From positions 229,880 through 293,879 of the forward strand of contig JALNYH010000001.1 in NCBI GenBank assembly GCA_023229945.1: a stretch of 64,000 nt of DNA, read 5' to 3'. How positions within the stretch are numbered: position 1 is the stretch's first letter; every line of letters begins with the position of its first letter. Origin of the DNA: Arcobacteraceae bacterium (GTDB lineage Bacteria; Campylobacterota; Campylobacteria; Campylobacterales; Arcobacteraceae). Of this stretch, positions 44,935 to 54,091 are shown piece by piece. Made by a program: the position numbers and the translations under genes. The notes beneath the pieces were generated by a model. It did not search any database. It had not been told where the DNA came from and saw only the letters and a program-made list of their open reading frames with translations.

Positions 44935-47486
44935 ATAAAGTAAGAGTATATGAGATAGCAGAAGAAGCAGGTGCAACAAGCACTGAAGTTATAGATAAAG
45001 CTAAGGCTTTAGGGATTGAATTGAAATCACCTCAAACTGCAGTATCATATGAAGAGGCTGAAGAGATTGCAAATTATATAATGACTGGTAAAAGTAAATT
45101 ATTGAAAGTTGTAGAACAGCCTAAGAAAAAAATACAAAAACCAAAAGTGGAAAATGTTTCTGATGAGATACAAGAAGTTTCAACGCAAAAACAAAACACT
45201 CCAAAAGTGGAAACTAATGAAGCTAAAGTAAATGACACTGATGTAGTCACAACTCAAGCTGATGATAGTGATAGAAATAGCGATGGTGTAATAATGCCAA
45301 AAAGAAGAGGTTTAAAGATAGTTAAGAAAAAAACTGTTGTTGAACCTGAAGTATACGAAGCTCCAAAAAAACAAACAAAATCTCTTAGTGAACTACTTGA
45401 TTCAAATATGGAATCTAAGCTTGATAATAGAGTACAATACAATAAACCAAAAAAAGAGAAAAAAAGAGTTCCTCCAAAAGCACATGAACATGGACACAGA
45501 CTAGATGTGGATAGATCTAATGATGAGTTTAAAAGTTCTGATGATTTACTAGAAGCTGATGAAGTTGTACTACTTGATTTGGATCAAACTGAAATCAACA
45601 ATAAATTTTTTGAAGAACCAAAACCTCTAGATATAAGAACATCAAGACCAAGTTCATTTGTAAATCAACCAAGAACACTAAGAAGAGGTAAAAGAAGAAA
45701 AAGACAAAAAGAGACAAAAACAGCTGAAGCAGTAACTACAGTTGATATTTCTGAAAACATAAGAGTATATGAATTTGCTGAAAAAATTGGCAAAACAATA
45801 TCTGAAGTTGTCAGTGTTTTATTTGGTCTTGGAATGCTTGTAACTAAAAATGACTTTTTAGATAGTGATGCAATAGAAATTCTTGCTGATGAGTTTGATA
45901 TTGAAGTCAATGTAAAAGATGATTTAGAAGATTTAAATTATATGGAAGAAGCTGAAGAATTAGAAGTTGATTTAGTAAAAAGACCTCCTGTTGTAACTAT
46001 TATGGGACATGTTGACCATGGTAAGACAACACTTTTGGATACTATTAGAAGTACGAATGTAGCTCGTGGTGAAGCTGGTGGGATTACTCAGCATATTGCT
46101 GCTTATACAGTGACAAAAAATGGTGAAGAGATTACTTTCGTAGATACTCCAGGTCACTCGGCATTTACTGCTATGAGAGCAAGAGGTGCAAGTATTACTG
46201 ATATCGTTATCATTGTTGTTGCTGCTGATGATGGTGTAAAACCTCAAACAAAAGAGGCTATATCTCATGCAAAATCTACAAAAGGTCCAATTATTGTAGC
46301 TATTAATAAAGTAGATAAACCAGGTGCAAATATAGATATGGTTAAAGCTCAAATGGCTGAAATTGGTTTGACTCCAGTAGAATGGGGTGGAGATACAGAG
46401 TTCGTTGAAGTATCAGCTCTTAGAAATACAGGAATAGATAACTTACTTGATACAATTTTGATTCAAGCTGAGATGTTAGAACTAACTGGTAACCCAACAG
46501 CAAAAGCAAAAGCAGCAGTTGTTGAAGCATCATTAGAAATAGGACGAGGTCCAGTTGCTACTGTTATTGTTCAAAATGGAACTTTAAGAGTGGGCGATCC
46601 AATTGTAGCAGATACAACTTATGGTAAAATAAAAGCAATGCACAATGACAAAGGTGAAAAAGTAAAAGAGTTAACTCTTAGCCAAACAGGTCAAATCCTT
46701 GGACTTAATGAAGTTCCAATAGCAGGTGCTATAGTTGCTGTTCAAGATAATGAAAAAGAAGCTAGAGAAATAGCTACAAAAAGAGCTGAAATTGCAAGAT
46801 CTAAAGAGTTATCTAAATCTACAAAAGTTTCTTTAGAAGAACTTAGTGGATTAATAGCTGAGGGTAAAATCAAATCACTTCCAGTTATAGTAAAAGCTGA
46901 TGTTGCTGGATCTCTTGAAGCTATTAAATCATCATTAGAAGAGATTAGAAATGATGAAGTTAAAGTAAATGTAATTCATAGTGGTATTGGTGGAATTAGT
47001 GAAAATGACTTGGCATTAGCAAGTGCAAGTAGCAATTGTATTATACTTGGGTTTAATATAAGACCAACAGGTCAAGTGAAAAACAAGGCAAAATCACTAG
47101 GTGTTGAAATCAAAACATATACAATCATATATGACTTATTAGATGATGTAAAAGCTACATTATCAGGTATGATGAGTGCTGTTGTAAGAGAAGAAAATAC
47201 AGGTCAAGCACAAGTTAGAGAAACATTTACAGTTCCAAAAATTGGAACAGTTGCTGGATGTATCGTAAGTGATGGAAAAGTAATTCGTGGCGAGATGGCA
47301 AGAATTATTAGAGATGGTATAATTGTATACACTGGAAAAATATCATCATTAAAAAGATTTAAAGATGATGTTAAAGAAGTTGCAAATGGTTATGAGTGTG
47401 GTATTATGTTCGAAAAATTCAATGATATTCAAGTTGGAGATTATATAGAAACATTTATTCAAACTAAAACTCAAGCAACTGTTTAA
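44928..47486 (+). CDS. infB: Translation initiation factor IF-2
   Basis: IF-2 brings initiator tRNA to the ribosome. The 852-residue protein has the N-terminal IF2_N motif (KVRVYEIAEEAGATSTEVI), a charged linker, a second IF2_N copy (NIRVYEFAEKIGKTISEVV, about 275-293) and the GTPase domain with G1 GHVDHGKTT (about 359), DTPGHSAF and NKVDKPGAN. C-terminal domains are complete. ylxR, infB, rbfA and rimP form a standard translation cluster. Confidence 0.97.
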   Translation: MLDKVRVYEIAEEAGATSTEVIDKAKALGIELKSPQTAVSYEEAEEIANYIMTGKSKLLKVVEQPKKKIQKPKVENVSDEIQEVSTQKQNTPKVETNEAKVNDTDVVTTQADDSDRNSDGVIMPKRRGLKIVKKKTVVEPEVYEAPKKQTKSLSELLDSNMESKLDNRVQYNKPKKEKKRVPPKAHEHGHRLDVDRSNDEFKSSDDLLEADEVVLLDLDQTEINNKFFEEPKPLDIRTSRPSSFVNQPRTLRRGKRRKRQKETKTAEAVTTVDISENIRVYEFAEKIGKTISEVVSVLFGLGMLVTKNDFLDSDAIEILADEFDIEVNVKDDLEDLNYMEEAEELEVDLVKRPPVVTIMGHVDHGKTTLLDTIRSTNVARGEAGGITQHIAAYTVTKNGEEITFVDTPGHSAFTAMRARGASITDIVIIVVAADDGVKPQTKEAISHAKSTKGPIIVAINKVDKPGANIDMVKAQMAEIGLTPVEWGGDTEFVEVSALRNTGIDNLLDTILIQAEMLELTGNPTAKAKAAVVEASLEIGRGPVATVIVQNGTLRVGDPIVADTTYGKIKAMHNDKGEKVKELTLSQTGQILGLNEVPIAGAIVAVQDNEKEAREIATKRAEIARSKELSKSTKVSLEELSGLIAEGKIKSLPVIVKADVAGSLEAIKSSLEEIRNDEVKVNVIHSGIGGISENDLALASASSNCIILGFNIRPTGQVKNKAKSLGVEIKTYTIIYDLLDDVKATLSGMMSAVVREENTGQAQVRETFTVPKIGTVAGCIVSDGKVIRGEMARIIRDGIIVYTGKISSLKRFKDDVKEVANGYECGIMFEKFNDIQVGDYIETFIQTKTQATV

Positions 47487-47505
47487 TCTAAAAGGTATTT
47501 AAGAT

Positions 47506-47862
47506 ATGAAATCAGTAAATATTCAAAGAACAGAATCTTTACTTATGGAGCTTGTTCCTGAGGCATTAAGTGATTTGAATGATAGTAGAATTAATGCTCT
47601 CCCTATTACAGCAATAGATTGTAAAAATGGAAAATATGATGCTACAGTATATTTTGATGGTAGCGATTATACTCCAAGTGAAATAAAAGAGATAATAGGT
47701 TTATTAATTAAAGCAAATGGCAGAATTAGAAGTCATGTATTAGCAGCAACTAGCTGGTATAAATGTCCTAATTTTAAATTTGTAAAAGATGATAGCTTAG
47801 AAGAAATTAAAAAAATTGATAAGATATTTGACGAGATAGCAAAGGGAACGAAAAATGGATAA
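47506..47862 (+). CDS. rbfA: Ribosome-binding factor A
   Basis: RbfA assists 16S 5'-end maturation of the small subunit. The 118-residue KH-like protein has the family pattern: VNIQRTESLLMELVPEAL at the start and later LIKANGRIRSHVLAAT and PNFKFVKDDSLEE. It lies 19 bases after infB and overlaps rimP by eight bases, the classical order. Confidence 0.88.
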   Translation: MKSVNIQRTESLLMELVPEALSDLNDSRINALPITAIDCKNGKYDATVYFDGSDYTPSEIKEIIGLLIKANGRIRSHVLAATSWYKCPNFKFVKDDSLEEIKKIDKIFDEIAKGTKNG

Positions 47863-48298
47863 TAATGAACTCTATCATGCACTACAAACTGCAATTGAAG
47901 GTTGTGGTGTTGAGGTATATGATATTGAAAACTTAAAAGAGAATGAAAATACAATTTTAAGGGTATCTATTACATCACCAAATGGGATAAATTTGGATAA
48001 ATGTGGAGAAGTTAGTAGTGTAATTTCACCTATTTTAGATATTTATGAACCAATGTCTGGTAAATACAATCTTGAAGTTAGCTCCCCTGGAATTGAGAGA
48101 AAATTAAAAAATCCTAAACACTTTAAATCAAGTATTGGTGAACTTGTAGAAATCAAAGATTTTGATAAAAAAAGAACTAAAGGTAAGATTATATCTGCTG
48201 ATGATGAAAAAGTGACTATAGAATTAGTTAGTGATGAATCATCACAATCTTTTATGTATAGTGATATATCACAAGCTAAAACTTATTTTCAATGGTAA
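47855..48298 (+). CDS. rimP: Ribosome maturation factor RimP
   Basis: RimP takes part in 30S assembly. The 147-residue protein has the family's conserved core YNLEVSSPGIERKLKNPKHF (about 69-88) and a C-terminal Sm-like domain (KGKIISADDEKVTIEL). It overlaps rbfA and overlaps ribD by seven bases. Confidence 0.92.
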   Translation: MDNNELYHALQTAIEGCGVEVYDIENLKENENTILRVSITSPNGINLDKCGEVSSVISPILDIYEPMSGKYNLEVSSPGIERKLKNPKHFKSSIGELVEIKDFDKKRTKGKIISADDEKVTIELVSDESSQSFMYSDISQAKTYFQW

Positions 48299-49299
48299 TA
48301 GATGATAATTTTTATATGTCCCTTGCAATCAATGAAGCTTGGGGTAACCAATTATTAACATTTCCAAATCCTGCAGTTGGTTCTGTTGTAGTTAAATCTG
48401 GTGAGATACTATCAATTGAGGCACACAAAAAAGCAGGTTTACCTCACGCAGAGGTTTTAGCCCTCAAATACGCATATTTAAAACAAAATCCACAATCATT
48501 ATTAGCACAAATCACAGATTCAAAAGAAATTCATAGGTTTTTAATTGAAAATCATAATGGATTTTTTAATGATTGTGAAATATATATCACTTTAGAACCA
48601 TGTAATCATATAGGAAAAACTCCAGCATGTAGTGATTTATTGTCTACCATTAAGCCTAAAAGAGTAATATTTAGTGTATTTGACCCGAATAACGATGCAA
48701 GTGGTGGATATGAAAAATTGATCAATGCTAATATTGAAGTTACCACTGGTGTTCTTGAAGACAAAGGAATGGATTTGTTATTTCCTTTTTTGTCCTTTAC
48801 CCAGAAAAAAAGTTTTGTATTCTTTAAATTAGCTTCAAGAGTAAATGGTTCTATAGATGGTGGATATATCACATCAAAAGAATCTTTAGAATATGTACAT
48901 AAGATACGAACAGTGATTGATTTATTAGTTATTGGTGGCAATACAGTAAGAATAGATAGGCCTACACTTGATTGTAGATTTATTGATACAGAAAAATCAC
49001 CAAATATTCTTATCTATTCGCAATCAAAGAATTTTGATACAACAATACCATTATTTAATGTAAAAAATAGAAAAGTTAGTATAAATGATAAAATAGATTT
49101 TAATAATAAATTTGCTATGATTGAGGGTGGTTATAATTTATTAAATAATTTGATAAATCAAGTTGATATGCTTGTTTTATTCGTTTCACCAAATTTTAAA
49201 AATAGTAATGATATACTACTCAAAGATATAAAATTTAGAATACTTTATTCAAAACAAATAGGTGATGATCAGCTTATGTTTTTGAAAAAGAAAATATGA
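48292..49299 (+). CDS. ribD: Riboflavin biosynthesis protein RibD
   Basis: A two-domain enzyme that deaminates and reduces the pyrimidine intermediate of riboflavin synthesis. Deaminase zinc motifs HAEVLALK (about 49-56) and EPCNHIGKTPACSDLL (about 102-117) are clear; the reductase domain follows with FKLASRVNGSIDGGYIT (about 180-196). Length 335 is normal. The start ATG overlaps rimP. Confidence 0.92.
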   Translation: MVIDDNFYMSLAINEAWGNQLLTFPNPAVGSVVVKSGEILSIEAHKKAGLPHAEVLALKYAYLKQNPQSLLAQITDSKEIHRFLIENHNGFFNDCEIYITLEPCNHIGKTPACSDLLSTIKPKRVIFSVFDPNNDASGGYEKLINANIEVTTGVLEDKGMDLLFPFLSFTQKKSFVFFKLASRVNGSIDGGYITSKESLEYVHKIRTVIDLLVIGGNTVRIDRPTLDCRFIDTEKSPNILIYSQSKNFDTTIPLFNVKNRKVSINDKIDFNNKFAMIEGGYNLLNNLINQVDMLVLFVSPNFKNSNDILLKDIKFRILYSKQIGDDQLMFLKKKI

Positions 49300-49330
49300 T
49301 AAAATATAAAAAATCTCATAGGATAATAAA

Positions 49331-50629
49331 ATGCCAACAGCAATAAGAGATATAGTAAAAAGTGTACTTGAAGAGTTAAAAAAACAGAAAATATTACCTA
49401 CACCTGAAGAATATAGAAGAATATTTTGTCAAAAAGCGAAAGATTTTGGCTTTAGTATGGGCGAATGTGACAGATTATCAGTTTTAGCGAATAAACTTTC
49501 AATTAGTGAAAAAGAAGAATTAGAAAAAAATAAAGTTGATAATATTGATTCATTATTTGATTTTATTGTAAAAAAACTTAGAGAAAAAGAAGAAAATATA
49601 CTACTTACTCAAAGACCAGTTTTATCCGAAGTTACTTTAGAAAAGCTTGCATCTTTAATGATAGCATCTTTGGTGCCAACTTTTTATGATGATGATTTTG
49701 AATCTAATATTGAAACAATTACTACACAACTTATAGAAAATCCAAGTATTTTAGATGATGAGGAAACTCAGAAAAATATTGAGAATTTGATAGAACAAAG
49801 AAAAAATAAAGATAGAAGTGCTATTACTGAAAAAACTCAAAAGCTAAATCAGCTTATTCAAAATATGAACTCTTTTATTGAGAATACTATAGAAAAAAGT
49901 GGAGATAGTAATAAAAATTTATCAAAAATTTTAGATGAACTCAATGGCATTAGTTATGAAGATATAACTTCATCGTCATTTGAAACTTTAAAAAATAAGA
50001 TGATTGATATAAATACATCAATGAGAGATGAGATGACTGAATTGTCTCAAAAATTAATAAAAGAAAAACAAGAAGTTACTGTATTAAGAGAGAAAATTAA
50101 TGCTTTAGAATCAAATCTTCAAGTAGCACAGAAAGAAAGTTCTACAGACTTCCTAACAGGACTTATGACTAGAAGAAAATTTGATATTGAACTTAAAAAG
50201 ATTGAACATGAATATAAAACATCTGGAAAGACATTTTCTATTATATATATTGATATTGATCATTTCAAATCTATAAATGACACGTATGGTCATAATGCAG
50301 GAGATGTTGTCTTATCAACATTTGGAAAGATTTTAACAACTAAAGTATCCACTGATGGTATTGTTGCTAGATACGGTGGTGAAGAGTTTGTTATAGTACT
50401 AAAAGAACAAGGTATTGATGAATCTCTTAAACTTTGTGATAATATCAAAGAGTTAATAGTAAAAAGCAAATTTATATATGATAATATTAAATTGAAAGTA
50501 ACATTTTCAGCAGGAATTATACAAAGAGAAGATTTTGATAATTTAGAAAGTGCAATAAAACAAGCTGATAAATATCTTTACACAGCTAAAAATAGTGGGC
50601 GTAATATAATCTTATATAAGAATAAGTAA
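49331..50629 (+). CDS. GGDEF diguanylate cyclase
   Basis: A 432-residue protein with an N-terminal helical region (about 1-250, coiled-coil over roughly 190-280) and a C-terminal GGDEF domain. DFLTGLMTRRKFDIELKKI marks the start, ARYGGEEFVIVL (about 346-357) is the active site, and KNSGRN lies near the end. The RxxD inhibitory site, normally five residues before GGEEF, is absent (VSTD with different spacing). It has no membrane segment. It makes cyclic di-GMP, so motility or attachment control is plausible; its sensory input is unknown. Confidence 0.9.
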   Translation: MPTAIRDIVKSVLEELKKQKILPTPEEYRRIFCQKAKDFGFSMGECDRLSVLANKLSISEKEELEKNKVDNIDSLFDFIVKKLREKEENILLTQRPVLSEVTLEKLASLMIASLVPTFYDDDFESNIETITTQLIENPSILDDEETQKNIENLIEQRKNKDRSAITEKTQKLNQLIQNMNSFIENTIEKSGDSNKNLSKILDELNGISYEDITSSSFETLKNKMIDINTSMRDEMTELSQKLIKEKQEVTVLREKINALESNLQVAQKESSTDFLTGLMTRRKFDIELKKIEHEYKTSGKTFSIIYIDIDHFKSINDTYGHNAGDVVLSTFGKILTTKVSTDGIVARYGGEEFVIVLKEQGIDESLKLCDNIKELIVKSKFIYDNIKLKVTFSAGIIQREDFDNLESAIKQADKYLYTAKNSGRNIILYKNK

Positions 50630-50639
50630 GGAATTAACC

Positions 50640-51200
50640 TTACTTAACTTTTTCGATGTACTCACCAGTTCTTGTATCAACTCTGATAACATCACCTTCA
50701 AGTATATGAAATGGGATTTGAACAACACCACCACTTTCTAAAGTCGCAGGTTTTTTACCACCTTGTGAGTCACCTTTGAAGTTTGGTGGAGTCTCTACGA
50801 TTTTAAGTTCTACTATCATTGGAGGTTCAACAGTTATTGCTTCTCCATTGAAGAACATAATATCACAATTCATACCATCAATAATCCAATCAATTGTATC
50901 ACCAACTTGATCATGAGTAAGAGCTATTTGCTCATAGTTTTCTGTATCCATAAATTGACAAAATTCACCATCATCATAAAGATATTGCATTGTTTTTTGT
51001 TGTAAGTTTGGAGACTCACATTTGTCACCCGCATGGAATGTTTTTTCTATTACTTTTCCATTGATAAATGATTTGATTTTACATCTAACAAAGGCTGCAC
51101 CTTTACCTGGTTTTACATGTTGATATTCTGTAATTTTGTATGGAATACCATCTAGTTCTATTTTAAGACCTTTTTTAAGATCACTCATTGAATAAGCCAT
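50640..51200 (-). CDS. efp: Elongation factor P
   Basis: EF-P rescues ribosomes stalled at polyproline. The 186-residue protein has the N-terminal KOW-like domain with GIPYKITEYQHVKPGKGAAFVR (about 18-39, split here), in which the modified lysine K33 position is VKPGKGAAF, and two OB domains ending GDVIRVDTRTGEYIEKVK. Start ATG follows AAAAAAGGAAATTT on the minus strand. Confidence 0.96.
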   Translation of the reverse strand: MAYSMSDLKKGLKIELDGIPYKITEYQHVKPGKGAAFVRCKIKSFINGKVIEKTFHAGDKCESPNLQQKTMQYLYDDGEFCQFMDTENYEQIALTHDQVGDTIDWIIDGMNCDIMFFNGEAITVEPPMIVELKIVETPPNFKGDSQGGKKPATLESGGVVQIPFHILEGDVIRVDTRTGEYIEKVK

Positions 51201-51240
51201 AAATTTCCTTTTTTAATTTTTATTGTGAAAAGTTTGATTT

Positions 51241-52404
51241 TTATAAATCAAACTTTGATTTTAATTTGAAAAAATAAACAATTGTTTTTACTTGAATCCA
51301 AACAAAAGGAATCATTAAAAGATAATAAGCAACTGAATATTTGTCTAATATACCATTGAATACTAGTCCTAAATTGATGAAAAACATACCAAAAACAAAG
51401 AATGCCACACCAGGACAAATTAATGCAAATGATACGGGAGATTTCTTTTCATTTGAATGTATAAACTCTTCAAAATATCCAATTTTTTTCATAACCATAA
51501 AACCTAAAGCACCAAATATTAGTTGTAAAGATAATACAACACTTGTTAGGGTAAATAGTGATGATTTATCTGCAACTTTATCAAAGTTATGTTCCAACCC
51601 AAACTGTATTCTAATTAGCGTAATGCCGATTAATGTCAAAATAGGTATCATAATCCAAAGTGAAGGGGAAGCTTCTACTCCAATACCATCTTTTATCATA
51701 TTTCTAAAACCAATTACGAATTTAAGAAGAAGTAATAAAAACGCAACTGATGTAAATAATATTGCACCAAATATACCGATAGCATTAATAGATATATAAT
51801 GACTCATAGCACCAGGTGCTGCAAAACCTACACCTATCATTGAAAATGCAAATATGGAAATCATTTGTGATAAGTTATTATTGCTATCACAGTCAAATTC
51901 TCCACCACTAATAAGTCTTGAAAAGTATTCAAGAAATATTTTGAGAGCATAATATCCAACAATACCAAATCCAAGTAATGCAAAAGGGAACATATATTCT
52001 ATAATAGTCCATAGATTTGGTATAAATGTAGCACCTAAGACAAAAAATACATTTATCGTCATTGCAAAAGTAAGAGGTAATGCCAAAAGGGTAACTTCAG
52101 CATTAGAATTCATTAATTTCTCAAATCCAGTGGTTGCTTTGAAAGCTTTATATTGTTTGACATTCCAAATTAGAAGTTTAAAATGCAAAAATGCAAATGC
52201 TACAATAAAAACAAGTGAAAAAGCTGATATAAAAGATATAAAAGTACCTTCACTTAATATTGGCATTATATGGTTATAAGTAGCCATAGGAGTATCTGTG
52301 TGAGGAACTAGAAACATCAAATACATATAAAATGATACGCTAAGTCCTCCAGCTCCTAAAGCAGCAAGAAAATACATAGGTGAATATTTTTCATTTAAAA
52401 GCAA
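51241..52404 (-). CDS. Polytopic membrane protein, possibly TDT/TsoY-type
   Basis: A 387-residue protein with about ten hydrophobic helices and few charged loops. The first segment (MYFLAALGAGGLSVSFYMY, preceding FLVPH) resembles the TDT/SLAC1 anion-transporter fold and the TsoY-type protein family of Campylobacterota. The start is TTG 52404 with AAAAAAGGAG ahead. No substrate motif is visible. It is downstream of serA (separate terminator) and upstream of efp. The family name is uncertain. Confidence 0.6.
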   Translation of the reverse strand: MLLNEKYSPMYFLAALGAGGLSVSFYMYLMFLVPHTDTPMATYNHIMPILSEGTFISFISAFSLVFIVAFAFLHFKLLIWNVKQYKAFKATTGFEKLMNSNAEVTLLALPLTFAMTINVFFVLGATFIPNLWTIIEYMFPFALLGFGIVGYYALKIFLEYFSRLISGGEFDCDSNNNLSQMISIFAFSMIGVGFAAPGAMSHYISINAIGIFGAILFTSVAFLLLLLKFVIGFRNMIKDGIGVEASPSLWIMIPILTLIGITLIRIQFGLEHNFDKVADKSSLFTLTSVVLSLQLIFGALGFMVMKKIGYFEEFIHSNEKKSPVSFALICPGVAFFVFGMFFINLGLVFNGILDKYSVAYYLLMIPFVWIQVKTIVYFFKLKSKFDL

Positions 52405-52439
52405 TTTGACTCCTTTTTTAACTAGTAAACAATAAATAA

Positions 52440-52480
52440 ACTTTGGTATATTATTAATTGTGGCAAAGGCATACCAAAGT
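52440..52480 (-). terminator. Terminator-like dyad downstream of serA
   Basis: ACTTTGGTAT and its perfect complement ATACCAAAGT flank 21 bases. On the minus strand the loop contains CTTTGCCACAATTAATA, nearly the same as the centre of the element at 62812-62916, so this may be a diverged relative of that repeat. Confidence 0.55.
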
Positions 52481-52499
52481 TATTCATTATTAATTATAT

Positions 52500-54080
52500 T
52501 TAAACATTTACATAAGCTACACTAATTGCAGCTTTTAAAGATGATAATTTAGTTAATATATCACTACTTACTTCTTCATCAACTATAATTACAGCTAAAG
52601 CACCTTTGGTATTTCTACCAAGTCTAAAGTCTGCTATATTTATGTTGTTGTCACCTAATAGTTTACCAACTTCTCCAATTACACCAGGTACATCAGAGTT
52701 GCTAAATAGTATCATATGACCATTTGGCTCTACATCAAGTGCAAAGTTATTGATTTCAACTATTCTTTGTACATCTTCATCAAATATTGTCCCAGAAATT
52801 GAATAAGTACTATTTTGAGTAGTAATCTTAATTGAAACTTTATTCTTGTATCCACTTGTATTTGCTACTTTAGATGAACTTACTTCTATTTCTCTCTCTT
52901 TTGCAACAAAAGGAGCATTGATATAGTTTATTTGTTCAGCTAAAGATAATTTTAAAGCACCAACAGTTGCAAATGTTTCTATAGAATCTAAATAATCAGC
53001 TATATCACCAGTAGCTTCAATTTTAATAGATTTAATAGCACTTTTATCTGTTTGAGATAATAAATAAGCCATTTTTTGAGTAAGTTCAAGATATGGTTTT
53101 ACAAATGATGGGATTTTTGTCTCATCAATTGGAAGGTTTAGTGCATTTGGATAACTAGCACCTAAAGCTGCTTCGATTGCATTTTGAGCAGCTTGAATAG
53201 CAATCTTTTCTTGAGATTCAAGTGTATTTGCACCAAGATGAGCTGTAACAGTAACATTATCGAGGTCTAGGATTGGATGATTTGTTGCAGGCTCTTTTGA
53301 AAATACATCAATACCAGCCATTGCAATTTTGCCACTTTTTAATCCATTAACTAATGCATCTTCATTGTATAGTCCACCTCGAGCACAGTTTATAAGAACT
53401 ACTCCATCTTTCATTTTTGCTATTTCATCAGTATCTATCATATTAGTAGTTTCAGAGTTTTTAGGTGTATGAATCGTAATAATATCACAAGCTAATATAT
53501 CATCAAAGTTTTTTGTATAAGTTACACCTACATCAGTAGCTTTTGAAGGATTTATATATGGGTCATAAGCTATAACATCCATACCAAATGCTTTTGATCT
53601 AATTCCAACACGGCTACCTATATTTCCAAAACCAATAACTCCTAATTTTTTGCCATATAATTCAGTTCCATACCAATCTTCTCTTTTCCAAACACGGTCA
53701 TTTTTTAATTGAGCATGAGCATATGGGAATTTTCTAGCACATGAAAGCATATGAGCCATTGTAAGTTCAACTGCAGCAATTGTGTTTGCAGTTGGGACAT
53801 TCATTGCTATGACGCCCCTTTTGCTACACTCATTTAAATCAACATTATCTACACCAACACCAGCTCTTACAACAGCTTTTAGTTTTTTGGCAGCATCTAA
53901 AAATTTTGTATCAACATCAGTTGAACTTCTAGTGATACAAACATCTGCATCTTTGATAACATCAAGTAATGATGTTTTATCAATATCTGCTGCATATACA
54001 TAGTTGATTTGACTATTACTTTGAAGTAATTTCAAACCTTTTTGGTGAATATGATCACAAACTACAATTGTATATAACAT
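52500..54080 (-). CDS. serA: D-3-phosphoglycerate dehydrogenase
   Basis: First step of serine synthesis. The 526-residue long form has an N-terminal dehydrogenase region with NAD motif GVIGFGNIGSRVG (about 144-156), INCARGGLYNEDAL (near 230), catalytic His in TVTAHLGANT (near 280), and a C-terminal ACT domain (NSDVPGVIGEVGKLLGDN). ATG 54080 follows AAGGGGAAG on the minus strand. It lies 12 bases after rpsA. Confidence 0.96.
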   Translation of the reverse strand: MLYTIVVCDHIHQKGLKLLQSNSQINYVYAADIDKTSLLDVIKDADVCITRSSTDVDTKFLDAAKKLKAVVRAGVGVDNVDLNECSKRGVIAMNVPTANTIAAVELTMAHMLSCARKFPYAHAQLKNDRVWKREDWYGTELYGKKLGVIGFGNIGSRVGIRSKAFGMDVIAYDPYINPSKATDVGVTYTKNFDDILACDIITIHTPKNSETTNMIDTDEIAKMKDGVVLINCARGGLYNEDALVNGLKSGKIAMAGIDVFSKEPATNHPILDLDNVTVTAHLGANTLESQEKIAIQAAQNAIEAALGASYPNALNLPIDETKIPSFVKPYLELTQKMAYLLSQTDKSAIKSIKIEATGDIADYLDSIETFATVGALKLSLAEQINYINAPFVAKEREIEVSSSKVANTSGYKNKVSIKITTQNSTYSISGTIFDEDVQRIVEINNFALDVEPNGHMILFSNSDVPGVIGEVGKLLGDNNINIADFRLGRNTKGALAVIIVDEEVSSDILTKLSSLKAAISVAYVNV

Positions 54081-54091
54081 TTTTCTTCCCC

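Noticed and set aside
45972..46352. 126-codon minus-strand frame in infB
   Set aside because: Opposite strand of the conserved GTPase domain of IF-2.
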